Positions 1 to 7,202 of a stretch of 10,269 bases of DNA are shown piece after piece; within the stretch, counting starts at the first letter, position 1; every line of letters begins with the position of its first letter. The stretch is from an uncultured Clostridia bacterium (GTDB lineage: Bacteria; Bacillota; Clostridia; Oscillospirales; Acutalibacteraceae): the NCBI GenBank assembly GCA_946497265.1, contig CAMMKL010000053.1, positions 1 through 10,269 on the forward strand, in the 5' to 3' direction. A program made the translations under genes and the position numbers. The notes beneath the pieces were generated by a model. The model had not been told where the DNA came from. It did no database searches and saw only the letters and a program-made list of their open reading frames with translations.

Positions 1-50
1 CTTGAATGGCATTCAAGAGGTAGTCGGTTCGATCCCGATCGTCTCCACCA
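1..50 (+). tRNA. tRNA-Ala (anticodon GGC), 3' part; 5' part cut by window edge
   Basis: The window opens inside the anticodon stem. Positions 1-5 and 13-17 pair as the anticodon stem around the 7-base loop ATGGCAT, which puts GGC at 8-10 as anticodon after the conserved T33. A 5-base variable loop (18-22) follows, then a T arm (stem 23-27/35-39, with a terminal G-T pair, and loop TTCGATC), the 3' acceptor strand CGTCTCC (40-46), discriminator A (47) and an encoded CCA (48-50). The T at acceptor position 70 fits the G3:U70 pair that specifies alanine, but the 5' strand is outside the window. GGC reads alanine GCC/GCU codons. Confidence 0.93.
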
Positions 51-52
51 AA

Positions 53-101
53 AAAGACCGAGAAATGGCGAAGATAAGCCGTTTCTCGGTCTTTCTTTTT
101 T
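53..101. terminator. Bidirectional intrinsic terminator between tRNA-Ala and the transporter operon
   Basis: Arms 53-69 and 78-94 form a 17-bp stem (one T-G pair) with an 8-base loop. On the plus strand the stem is followed by CTTTTTT, so it ends the tRNA transcript 3 bases after the CCA. On the minus strand the same stem is followed by TTTTTT (complement of the A run around 51-55), so it can also end the leftward operon that stops at 222. The 120 bases between it and the operon are AT-rich, and no gene is seen in them. Confidence 0.9.
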
Positions 102-221
102 GTGAAAAAAGAGTGGAAAATAGAGAAAAGATTTCTATTACGTATCCTATTACATATCGAATTAGAGATGTTTATAATATTTCGCAGGCCTTCATAATAG
201 ACATGCTTTTTACGAGATAAC

Positions 222-878
222 TTACCGGCGTTTGGTGTCATTTTTTTTTGCATAGCCTTTTGCATTTTCACTTGCACGCTGTTCCCAACGACCTAAGATC
301 CAGTTGAGAAACAAAGTAAAAGATGCAATGAGAAGAATGCCCCAGACGATTTTGACAAAGTTGTGAGTGCGCATTCCTTCGAACAGCAGTACACCAAGCC
401 CACCGGCATCCACAAGTGAGGCGATCACAGCGATACCTGATGTAGATACTGTGGCAACCTTCAGCCCGTTGAGAATCAGAGGGAGAGCCAAAGGAATCTC
501 TACATACCAAAGGGAATAGAATCTCCCAAGCCCCATACTGTGGGAAATTTCACGGACAGAGGGAGAAATGGAATCAAAACCGGACAGGATACTGCGGATC
601 AGGTATGCCTGGTTGTAAAGAATTAATGCAGTCACAGCCGTTACCTTGCCAAGACCAAGCAGTGGAATGAGAAAAGAAAAAAGTGCCAGGCTAGGAATGC
701 AATAGATTGCAATGAAAAGGATCAATACAGCCGCTGTTATTTTTTTGCGTTTTCGGATCAAAGCGCTGATTCCAATGGCCAACAGAAAGGAAATCAATAC
801 ACTGAGAAACACCAGAAGAAAATGCTCCAACAGCATGTTGAGCACCCGCTGATAATAGATGCTAATAAAGGAGATCAT
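222..878 (-). CDS. OpuC/ProW-type ABC transporter permease (second permease of the operon)
   Basis: This 218-aa integral membrane protein belongs to the binding-protein-dependent permease family of glycine betaine/carnitine/choline importers, and its length is typical of OpuCB/OpuCD-type subunits. Hydrophobic segments cover roughly residues 14-40, 47-75, 78-97, 130-160 and 178-198. The cytoplasmic ATPase-docking loop is visible around residues 108-135: a degenerate EAA motif (REISHSMGLG) followed by IPLALP. The start codon shares ATGA with the stop of the ATPase gene, so translation is probably coupled, and a purine-rich GGGAGGGGAG lies just upstream. The tail is short and basic. It is the last gene of the operon and should form the channel with the permease at 2757-3398. 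The fold and family are clear; the substrate is not. Confidence 0.9.
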   Translation of the reverse strand: MISFISIYYQRVLNMLLEHFLLVFLSVLISFLLAIGISALIRKRKKITAAVLILFIAIYCIPSLALFSFLIPLLGLGKVTAVTALILYNQAYLIRSILSGFDSISPSVREISHSMGLGRFYSLWYVEIPLALPLILNGLKVATVSTSGIAVIASLVDAGGLGVLLFEGMRTHNFVKIVWGILLIASFTLFLNWILGRWEQRASENAKGYAKKNDTKRR

Positions 879-1825
879 GGTTTCTCCCCTCCCAATATTT
901 TGGACCGTCGGATGGTGTATGTGGGAAGTCCGTCTTGTGTCAGGATGATGGTTGAAACATCCTCTTGCTGGATAAAAATGGAGATAATGTGATCCATGGT
1001 AATTCCTTCGACAGCAAGGGAAGGACCTTTGTCTCCGGAGACAAAGGAATCTGCAATGTCCAGGGGCTTGAGCATCATCATTCGCTGTACTGTACTCCCC
1101 AATGCAAAGGTACCAACGGTATTGGTGGATGGATCGAGAAGGATTTTTTGGGGGGAATCATACCGTTGAATTTTTCCTTTTTCCACGATCATAACTTTAT
1201 CCCCCAGGGAAAAAGCTTCCTGAAGATCGTGGGTGACAAAAAGGACAGTGGTCCCCAGTTGACGGTGAATCTCAAGAATTTCTTTCTGAAGCTGGCTGCG
1301 GGTGTTGACATCCAGGGCGCCAAAGGGTTCATCAAAGAGGAGAAGATCCGGATGGTTGATGAGTGCTCTTGCAATACCAACTCGCTGCTGTTGTCCGCCG
1401 GAAAGCTGGCGGGGATACCGATCTCTGAATATTTTGGGCTCCAACTGGACTAGGGAGAGGAGCTCATCAACCCTTTTGTCTGTTTGATCTTTATTCTGCT
1501 TCAGGCAACGGGGAAGCAGGGCGATATTCTCCTTAGCTGTCAGGTGGGGAAACAATCCGATCTGTTGAATTACATATCCGATTCTGCGCCGCAGTGCATT
1601 TACTTCCGCTTTCATGATATCCTGCCCATCCAGCAAAATCTTCCCATCTGTTGGTTCAATTAACCGGTTGATCATTTTCAGAATGGTGGTCTTTCCGGAT
1701 CCGGAGCTTCCCAGAACGGTAACAAAATCATGTTTTTTCACGGTAAAGCTGAGATCCTCAATGATCGGATTTGCGGCTTTTTCATGTTGCTTTCGCACAT
1801 GCTGAAACTCAATAAATGGCTGCAT
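875..1825 (-). CDS. OpuCA/ProV-type ABC transporter ATP-binding protein with short C-terminal domain
   Basis: This 316-aa cytoplasmic ATPase powers the importer. Visible motifs in order are Walker A GSSGSGKT (residues 39-46), Q-loop QQ (87-88), signature LSGGQ (141-145), Walker B LLLFDEP (161-167), D-loop ALD (170-172) and switch histidine in VTHD (H199). Residues from about 240 on resemble part of one CBS repeat. Characterised OpuCA/OpuAA proteins are near 380-420 aa and carry two CBS domains that sense ionic strength or nucleotides, so this protein is short for the family. AAGGGGG lies 8 bases before the ATG. It starts 20 bases after the lipoprotein gene and overlaps the next permease by 4 bases. 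Energy coupling is certain; osmotic gating is doubtful because the CBS part is incomplete. Confidence 0.92.
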   Translation of the reverse strand: MQPFIEFQHVRKQHEKAANPIIEDLSFTVKKHDFVTVLGSSGSGKTTILKMINRLIEPTDGKILLDGQDIMKAEVNALRRRIGYVIQQIGLFPHLTAKENIALLPRCLKQNKDQTDKRVDELLSLVQLEPKIFRDRYPRQLSGGQQQRVGIARALINHPDLLLFDEPFGALDVNTRSQLQKEILEIHRQLGTTVLFVTHDLQEAFSLGDKVMIVEKGKIQRYDSPQKILLDPSTNTVGTFALGSTVQRMMMLKPLDIADSFVSGDKGPSLAVEGITMDHIISIFIQQEDVSTIILTQDGLPTYTIRRSKILGGEKP

Positions 1826-1845
1826 TTCTTTCGCCCCCTTGCACG

Positions 1846-2739
1846 CTATTCTTTGATATGGCTTTCGTAAAATTCCCTTGCTACCGCTTCATAGTCTTTT
1901 TGCTCGATATCCACCTGGGAATTGAGGGAACGCATGGTTTCGTTGTCCAGAGCTTGGGATACATTATTGAGAATCTCCTCAATTTCTGGATACTGTTCTA
2001 ATGCTTCATCCCCCACAATGGGGGCGATATTATAGGGAGGCCACACATGCTTGTCGTCTTCTAGGACGACAAAGCGGTCATCGGCCAGCTGCCCATCTGT
2101 CAGAAACGCCACAGTTAGATCCATTTCCCCGTTGAGAAGAACCTGATATTTTAAGGAAACATCAAATACTCGGGTTTCTTTAAAATTAAATTCACCATAA
2201 TGCTCCTCCAGCAGGGGAAGGCCGTCTGCAATTTCGGCAAAGGCGGTGGTAGAAGCAAAGCGGATCTCAGAGGCGTTTTTCTGTAGGTCGGAAATGGTTT
2301 TTATGCCGTACTTTTCAGAGGCTTCCTTGGTCATCGCTAGCCCCTGAGAATTGCTGGCTTGGGTGTAGTTAAGCCAGGTAAGACCAAAGCGTGTTTTATA
2401 TTCTTCTTTTACCGTTTCATAAACCTTTTGGGGATCGGTGTCAATAGGAAGGTTCAGGATTTGAAGCAGTGCCGTCCCAGTATATTCAGGATATACATCA
2501 ATATCCCCTTTTTCTAGAGCAGCTTGCACCACCGGACTGCCGCCTAGATTAAAGCGGCGATCCACGGTAAAACCATGATCTTCCAAAGCAAGGCTGTAAA
2601 GTTCGGCCATTAAAAACGACTCGGTGAAATCTTTGGAGCCGACCTGTATTACATTCTGATTACCGGAACATGAGGAAAGGCAGGTCATTACCATCATGGC
2701 GGTAAGCAGGATTGCCACCCATTTTCTTCTATGCTTCAT
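1846..2739 (-). CDS. OpuAC/OpuCC-type solute-binding lipoprotein (glycine betaine/choline/carnitine family)
   Basis: This 297-aa extracytoplasmic receptor captures the substrate for the two permeases. It begins with a basic n-region (MKHRRK), a hydrophobic core and a lipobox LSSC with Cys24, so it should be a diacylglyceryl-anchored lipoprotein. The mature part shows family signatures: VGSKDFTES near the new N-terminus, then DVYPEYTGT, which carries Tyr residues of the kind that line quaternary-amine pockets in this family. The chosen ATG (2737-2739) has AAGGAGG 10 bases upstream; an in-frame start 21 codons earlier would precede the signal peptide with implausible extra sequence and overlap the upstream gene. 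The gap from the upstream permease gene is 17 bases. The ligand could be betaine, choline, carnitine, ergothioneine or a related compound. Confidence 0.9.
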   Translation of the reverse strand: MKHRRKWVAILLTAMMVMTCLSSCSGNQNVIQVGSKDFTESFLMAELYSLALEDHGFTVDRRFNLGGSPVVQAALEKGDIDVYPEYTGTALLQILNLPIDTDPQKVYETVKEEYKTRFGLTWLNYTQASNSQGLAMTKEASEKYGIKTISDLQKNASEIRFASTTAFAEIADGLPLLEEHYGEFNFKETRVFDVSLKYQVLLNGEMDLTVAFLTDGQLADDRFVVLEDDKHVWPPYNIAPIVGDEALEQYPEIEEILNNVSQALDNETMRSLNSQVDIEQKDYEAVAREFYESHIKE

Positions 2740-2756
2740 AGGGAAAATCCCTCCTT

Positions 2757-3398
2757 TTATCCATGTAAACGATTCCCAATGGATTCTTTTTGGAGAAACC
2801 ATAGGATCACTTCATTGACCAGTGCAATCGCGGCAACACTAATGCCGCCAATCAAAAGCTGGGTGTAACTATTGATCTGCATTCCAACAAATACATATTG
2901 CCCAAGTCCGCCTGAGCCCATGAGAGCAGCCACAGTAGCACTAGAAATAATGTCCACCGAAGCACTGCGGATACCGGTGAAGATTTGGGGAAGGGCGAGC
3001 GGCGTCTCGATTTTGCGGAATACCTGGCCTTTTGACAAGCCCATCCCCTCTGCCGCTTCCAAGATGGATGGGGGAATTTCACTGTAACCACCATAGGTGT
3101 GGATGCTAATCATGGGCAGTGCCAACACCGTTAGGGCAAAACAGGTGGATGCAAATCCGGTTTCAACCAAGGGCAGAATTAAAATCAGCAGGCCGATGCT
3201 GGGAATGACACGTAATATAGTTAAAATGGAGATAAGTGGCCCACAAAGCCGCTTCTTTTTTGCACAGAGAATTCCCAAAGGGATAGCAATAAGACAAGCT
3301 GCGGCCAGAGAAGTGACGCTCAAAAGTATGTGACGGATCACCGCATCTCCAAATTCTCCCCAATGTTCTCCCAAATAGGCGATGATATCCTGAAGCAT
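2757..3398 (-). CDS. OpuC/ProW-type ABC transporter permease (first permease of the operon)
   Basis: This 213-aa inner-membrane permease has several hydrophobic spans and a good EAA loop (residues about 110-131, IEAAEGMGLSKG then TPLALPQI) that contacts the ATPase. It is paralogous in design to the permease at 222-878; importers of this family use two different permeases. The ATG at 3398 was chosen because GGGAGGAG lies 6 bases upstream. A GTG ten codons earlier (3428) is in frame but sits beside the base of the hairpin at 3430-3461 and lacks a clear ribosome site. The gene starts 80 bases after the dehydrogenase gene, the largest gap in the operon, and ends 17 bases before the lipoprotein gene. 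Confidence 0.9.
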   Translation of the reverse strand: MLQDIIAYLGEHWGEFGDAVIRHILLSVTSLAAACLIAIPLGILCAKKKRLCGPLISILTILRVIPSIGLLILILPLVETGFASTCFALTVLALPMISIHTYGGYSEIPPSILEAAEGMGLSKGQVFRKIETPLALPQIFTGIRSASVDIISSATVAALMGSGGLGQYVFVGMQINSYTQLLIGGISVAAIALVNEVILWFLQKESIGNRLHG

Positions 3399-3429
3399 AA
3401 GCCTCTCCTCCCATCCTTTGATAAGCACG

Positions 3430-3461
3430 TTCAGGTGAACGGAATACTCCGTTCACCTGAA
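3430..3461. promoter_or_regulatory. Perfect 14-bp hairpin between dehydrogenase and transporter genes
   Basis: Arms 3430-3443 and 3448-3461 are exact complements around the 4-base loop ATAC. Neither side is followed by a T run on either strand, so it is not a standard intrinsic terminator. It lies within one minus-strand transcript, 18 bases after the dehydrogenase stop and 31 bases before the permease ATG. It could be an mRNA-stabilising or processing structure that sets different levels for the two halves of the operon, or a dyad operator. The structure is seen directly; its role is inferred. Confidence 0.75.
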
Positions 3462-3478
3462 ATAGACTATGAATAAAA

Positions 3479-4534
3479 TTATTTTTGTAGAATTATTCCA
3501 TCCCGTCCTTCACAAACCGCATCATAAATCGCCTGATATAGCTCCATGGTCTTGGCGCAGTCGGCGATATTGGCGATAGGTTGCCGGTTTTCTCGGATGG
3601 ATGCGACAAATTCCCGTATGGCAAAGCCGTCTCCGGTAAGTTCTACACTGCGTTCATCACGATAATTTTCTGTAAATGTATTTTGTCCTAAGGTATAATG
3701 TTTAATATTCCAGAGGTTTTCCAGTACCGCATATTCTCCCTGCCCGGTCAGTTCAATATGATCGTAGTTGCGCCACCAGATTCGGTTGCTGTTAAGTTGC
3801 AGAGTTCCAACAGCACCTGATGCGAATTGGAGCGCTACGGCGTTGGTACTTTCCCCCTCCCACTCATTGTGGAAGAGTGCCATCTGTTTTACCTCACCGC
3901 ACAGATAACGGGCCAAATCAAGATGATGGGGAGTGAAATCTAACAGATAGGCATGAACCGTGTCCTTATAAGGACTACCATGGCGATAAGAAATGCGGTC
4001 TTTGTATGTCCCGGTACAGAATGAAAAAGAACCCTGGGTTAACTTTCCAAACTCCGGGCGGGACATGATCTTTTTGGCCATCCGCACAGCATAACTAAAC
4101 CGAGATTCAAAATTGACCATGAGCCTTCGACCTGTCCGCTGGGCAACTTCTGCTAACTGCTGTGCTTCTGCATAGGTCCGGGTGGGAGGCTTGGGCATGA
4201 ATACGTCCAGCCCCCGTTCCATGGCTTGGATGGCAATGCGTTGGCGAGCCTCACCGGGTTGTAACTGGATGCTGACAGCCTCTAGATCCTCTTTTTCAAA
4301 CATTTCCTGATAGTCAGTATAATAGTTCCCACCACAGAATTTGTCGGCCATGAGCTTTGCGCGTTTTTCGTCCAGATCGCAGATCGCTTTTAAATCAAAT
4401 TCTGTAATGTATAAAGCGGGTAACACGGCAAATTCGGCCATTTCCCCAGCGCCGATAAAGCCAAGCTTAACAGGCGCCCAATCTTTATGCTCCATGCTCC
4501 AGCTTGTATCAAAAAAATCTTGTTGTAATGGCAT
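3479..4534 (-). CDS. Gfo/Idh/MocA-family NAD(P)-dependent oxidoreductase (canonical-type)
   Basis: This 351-aa cytoplasmic dehydrogenase is of the glucose-fructose oxidoreductase/inositol dehydrogenase/MocA family. The Rossmann dinucleotide motif is GFIGAGEMAE (residues 25-34), preceded by an unusual polar extension of about 20 residues. The catalytic lysine motif appears as MPKPP (K115), in place of the usual EKP, and the substrate-side motif DFTPHHLDLA (199-208) supplies Asp and His. The C-terminal half matches the alpha/beta dimerisation fold. AAGGAGG lies 7 bases before the ATG, which fixes the start. It lies 16 bases after the other dehydrogenase gene and upstream of the transporter, in one operon. 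Family members oxidise or epimerise hydroxyl groups of sugars, inositols and related compounds; the actual substrate here is unknown. Confidence 0.9.
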   Translation of the reverse strand: MPLQQDFFDTSWSMEHKDWAPVKLGFIGAGEMAEFAVLPALYITEFDLKAICDLDEKRAKLMADKFCGGNYYTDYQEMFEKEDLEAVSIQLQPGEARQRIAIQAMERGLDVFMPKPPTRTYAEAQQLAEVAQRTGRRLMVNFESRFSYAVRMAKKIMSRPEFGKLTQGSFSFCTGTYKDRISYRHGSPYKDTVHAYLLDFTPHHLDLARYLCGEVKQMALFHNEWEGESTNAVALQFASGAVGTLQLNSNRIWWRNYDHIELTGQGEYAVLENLWNIKHYTLGQNTFTENYRDERSVELTGDGFAIREFVASIRENRQPIANIADCAKTMELYQAIYDAVCEGRDGIILQK

Positions 4535-4550
4535 AGCGTAGCCTCCTTAT

Positions 4551-5654
4551 TTAGAATTGTGGCAAGACGATCTCTTTCCCGCCCTCCATGGCGGACTGAT
4601 GGGATAAAATTCCGGCCAAGGTCCAGTTGGCGGCTGTAGCTGCATCTACCTTTGCGTGACGCCCTTCTAGGATTGCGGAAACAAATTCCTTCACCAAATG
4701 AGGATGGGAACCACCATGGCCCGCGCCCTGCACAAAGGAGACGTGGTCCTTATCAATGATCTGGTTGCGCAGCGCATACTTTGCGATTTCCGGGGGCAGG
4801 AGATGATCTGTATCTGGAACTATGACCCGCTGGGCATCTTCAATACCGCTATAAACTACAGGGTTTTCATCGGCTAATTGTTCCCACTCAAAGGACATGT
4901 TGGAACCATAGAGATCGAAACTTTCACGGTATTGACGGATGGTGTCAAATAGGGAACGGGTCACTTCAGCGGCAACATCACTGGTATCAAACAATAACTG
5001 TGATGTCTCCACCGCATAGGGGGAACCATACTTTGGAATATAATCCTCCCGGATTCTTCCAGAGCCATAGCAGCGCACTGAGCGAATGGGTTTGCCAATG
5101 AGATCGGCGACGGGGGCAATAGCGTGGGTGCCATAATACATAGGCGGGAATCCGTACCAATAGTCCGGCCATCCAGGTAGGCCCATATTTTGCTGATGGG
5201 AGCCGCGGACGAATTGGATTCGTCCAATCTTCCCGTTTTGGACCATTTCTTTGGCAAACAGATATTCCCGGGTATAAACTGATGTCTCCATCATCATGTA
5301 AACCTTACCAGTTTCCCGCTCCAATTGGACAATTTGCGCGCATTCATCCACTGTTAGACCCATGGGAACGGTACAGGCCACATGTTTGCCCGCTTTTAAT
5401 GCCTTGATGGACATGGAGGCGTGGTCTGCAATGGCAGTGTTGATATGTACAGCGTCAATTTCTGGGTCCTGGAGAAGCTGGTCATAATCGGTATATCTTT
5501 TTTCAATTTGAAACTCATCGGCAAAGGCCTCCAACTTTTGGCGGTCACGGCGACAGACAGCATAGCACTGGGTTAAGCTGTAGTCCTGATAAATAGGAAC
5601 AAATTCTGCACCAAACCCAAGTCCGATGACGGCAACTTTTAGAGTCTTGTTCAT
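4551..5654 (-). CDS. Gfo/Idh/MocA-family oxidoreductase lacking the canonical catalytic lysine
   Basis: This 367-aa protein is the first gene of the leftward operon. Rossmann motif GLGFGAEF (residues 11-18) and the sequence DPEIDAVHINT (63-73) mark the NAD(P)-binding half. Where the family normally has EKP, it has CTVPMGLT (94-101), with no lysine. Later blocks include YGTHAIAP (174-181, possible active-site His) and GHGGSHPHLVKEF (312-324, His-rich). GAGGAG lies 8 bases before the ATG. It could use another residue for catalysis, act as a partner subunit or sensor, or catalyse a different redox step from its neighbour. Sequence identity to the adjacent family member looks low, so this is not a recent duplication. 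Confidence 0.88.
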   Translation of the reverse strand: MNKTLKVAVIGLGFGAEFVPIYQDYSLTQCYAVCRRDRQKLEAFADEFQIEKRYTDYDQLLQDPEIDAVHINTAIADHASMSIKALKAGKHVACTVPMGLTVDECAQIVQLERETGKVYMMMETSVYTREYLFAKEMVQNGKIGRIQFVRGSHQQNMGLPGWPDYWYGFPPMYYGTHAIAPVADLIGKPIRSVRCYGSGRIREDYIPKYGSPYAVETSQLLFDTSDVAAEVTRSLFDTIRQYRESFDLYGSNMSFEWEQLADENPVVYSGIEDAQRVIVPDTDHLLPPEIAKYALRNQIIDKDHVSFVQGAGHGGSHPHLVKEFVSAILEGRHAKVDAATAANWTLAGILSHQSAMEGGKEIVLPQF

Positions 5655-5821
5655 GGATTCTTCTCCTCGTATCAGCGGTTTTTTTCTTCCACAATTGATG
5701 ATTCTTTCTTGAAATAAGTCAAAACAAAGGTTGCATCCCCCCTTTTTGAATTAGTTTGCCACAAATTACAGAGCAATACGACAATAATTTCCCACTTTCT
5801 CCCTTACATTTTGTTGGTTTT

Positions 5822-5850
5822 ATTTTAACATGGCCGAAAAATAGCGCCTA
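5822..5850 (-). promoter_or_regulatory. Possible promoter of the dehydrogenase-transporter operon (weak)
   Basis: On the minus strand an extended -10 TGtTAAAAT (hexamer 5822-5827) lies 17 bases from a poor -35 (TAGGCG, 5845-5850). No better sigma-A pair was found in the 226 bases between the operon start and the AraC promoter. A weak -35 is normal for an AraC-activated promoter. This would give a leader of about 160 bases. Confidence 0.3.
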
Positions 5851-5852
5851 TT
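5840..5852. promoter_or_regulatory. Inverted repeat AATAG-CGC-CTATT, candidate operator
   Basis: A perfect 5-bp dyad with a 3-base centre lies in the shared divergent region, 28 bases upstream of the AraC gene's -35 and over the -35 area of the possible leftward promoter. Its place suits a regulator acting on both transcripts, but AraC proteins usually bind direct repeats, and a dyad this short can arise by chance. Confidence 0.3.
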
Positions 5853-5880
5853 GAAGAAATCGACCTAAAATAGAATAATA

Positions 5881-5909
5881 TTGACATTTTCTTTATCCCA
5901 TGCTATGTT
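5881..5909 (+). promoter_or_regulatory. Sigma-A promoter of the AraC-PAS regulator gene
   Basis: A perfect -35 TTGACA (5881-5886), a 17-base spacer and an extended -10 TGcTATGTT (hexamer 5904-5909) are present. Expected transcription start is near 5916, about 15 bases before the ATG chosen for the regulator. This strong basal promoter suggests constant regulator synthesis. Confidence 0.75.
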
Positions 5910-5930
5910 GGGACCATGGGAGGGAAGAAG

Positions 5931-7166
5931 ATGAAAATTCAAAGTATTGAACCGCTGAGTTATCAACTGCTCCATGAAACCCAATACCGTATGTATACCA
6001 CGGCACAACAGCAGATAACCCTGTATGTCATTTTTGAGGGAAAAGTTAATTTTAGTTTTTCTCAGGAGGATGTCATTGTTGAGGAAAACCAGGGGTTATT
6101 TCTCGCTGGAGGAACCCAGTTCACACTTATGATGTACGGGGAACATATCGATGGATTCAAAACGGTATTTTCCTTTGCCAAGGGCAGTGAATCCTATCGT
6201 ATTTTTCGTGATGCTTTTTCATTTGGCAGACCTTTTCCCATCAGCTTTGTGCAAGGAAAGCTTTTGGACAGTATGCGGGAAATGCGCCGTACTGCCCCGG
6301 ATCAACATTTTGGGGCCGAGAACCATATTTTGACTGCTTTTTTTCAGTCTGTCCAGCGAATGCCTGTTGCTGGGCCCAAAAGTGATGAGGTCAATCAACG
6401 CAATCTCACCTATGTCAAAGAAGCTATTGAATATATTTCCTCTCACCTTTATGAGCATCTTCATTTGGAGGATGTAGCGGACCGCCTTTGTTTAGGAGAG
6501 CATCACCTCATCCGCATATTTAAACAAATCACCGGGCTGACGCCATTTGTCTACTACAATCGTCTGCGGGTCAATCGGGCTTGTATCCTTTTGATATCCA
6601 CCAATCTGTCTGTCAATGAAATTGCTGACAGCTTGGCCTTTAGTGATGCCTCTCATTTTATACGAATGTTCAAAAAATTCACCGCACTGACTCCGGCAAA
6701 ATATCGCCAGCAGTATCTTTACTCCTACGAGGAATTCCGATGCAAAAGCAAGGAGTATAAAGAAGATTCTTATAACCTGCTGGAAACGATCATCGACGCT
6801 TCGCCGGATCTTATCTTTTATAAAGACAGAGATAGAATCCTTCAGGGGTGCAACCAAGCGTTCTGCAACATTATGGGACTGGAAAAAAGTCAAATTATCG
6901 GAAAAACGGACTGGATGTTATTCCCAAAAGAAGAGGCGGCGTTCTACTATCAGAAGGATAGCTTTGTGCTTAAAACAGGCAAGCCTCAACGCAACATAGA
7001 ATGGATGCGCTATCCGGATGGGGTAGCCCGCCGTTTCCAAGCCTTCAAGGCGCCATATTATAACAAAGAGGGCAAAATTATAGGTCTGGTGGGGATCAGC
7101 CGAGACATCACAGATATGAGCAGTTTAGGTGAGACTGGATCAAATCCAGCTAAAAGTCAAGAGTAA
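5931..7166 (+). CDS. AraC-family transcriptional regulator with C-terminal PAS domain
   Basis: This 411-aa cytoplasmic regulator has three parts. Residues 1 to about 145 look like a ligand-binding cupin-type sensor (beta-rich, LYVIFEGKVNFSFS and EENQGLFLAGG blocks). Residues about 158-262 form the double helix-turn-helix DNA-binding domain (LEDVADRLCLGEHHLIRIFK; second helix pair in LSVNEIADSLAFSDASHF, ending LTPAKYRQ). Residues about 283-396 form a PAS domain ending GISRDITDM. AraC proteins more often carry only the N-terminal sensor; an added PAS domain suggests a second signal. The ATG at 5931 was chosen because GGGAGG lies just upstream; the ATG at 5916 would coincide with the predicted transcription start. 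It is divergent from the dehydrogenase-transporter operon, its likely target. It ends at the boundary with the foreign element. Confidence 0.9.
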   Translation: MKIQSIEPLSYQLLHETQYRMYTTAQQQITLYVIFEGKVNFSFSQEDVIVEENQGLFLAGGTQFTLMMYGEHIDGFKTVFSFAKGSESYRIFRDAFSFGRPFPISFVQGKLLDSMREMRRTAPDQHFGAENHILTAFFQSVQRMPVAGPKSDEVNQRNLTYVKEAIEYISSHLYEHLHLEDVADRLCLGEHHLIRIFKQITGLTPFVYYNRLRVNRACILLISTNLSVNEIADSLAFSDASHFIRMFKKFTALTPAKYRQQYLYSYEEFRCKSKEYKEDSYNLLETIIDASPDLIFYKDRDRILQGCNQAFCNIMGLEKSQIIGKTDWMLFPKEEAAFYYQKDSFVLKTGKPQRNIEWMRYPDGVARRFQAFKAPYYNKEGKIIGLVGISRDITDMSSLGETGSNPAKSQE

Positions 7167-7202
7167 AAGCAGAAAAAACTAAAAAAATTTTTTGTGTACT
7201 TT
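7167..7202. other. Junction between host DNA and the phage-like element
   Basis: Between the AraC stop (7164-7166) and the transposase stop (7203-7205) are only 36 bases, containing the perfect palindrome AAAAAATTTTTT (7182-7193) followed by GTGTACTTTTCAAG. Codon style changes sharply across it. The outer end of the mobile element should lie in this stretch, probably at or just right of the A/T palindrome, but without the other end or an empty site the exact base cannot be set. Confidence 0.5.

Noticed and set aside
1..50. The tRNA-Ala gene as the prophage attachment site
   Set aside because: The tRNA lies more than 7 kb from the host/phage junction, with an intact host-style operon and regulator between. 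No repeat of the tRNA 3' end was noticed near 7167-7202.
965..1453. Plus-strand open frame of 162 codons opposite the ATPase gene
   Set aside because: It lies fully antisense to a gene with all ABC ATPase motifs, and its translation shows no domain.
3430..3461. Intrinsic terminator between dehydrogenase and permease genes
   Set aside because: The stem is perfect, but neither strand has a following T run.
5655..5930. Riboswitch or leader-peptide attenuator in the long leader of the dehydrogenase operon
   Set aside because: No stable multi-stem structure, terminator/antiterminator pair or convincing leader peptide was found; a purine run near 5739-5744 abuts an ATG too closely for initiation.
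6492..6893. Minus-strand open frame inside the AraC-PAS gene
   Set aside because: It is a shadow of the helix-turn-helix and PAS coding sequence with no supporting ribosome site or domain.
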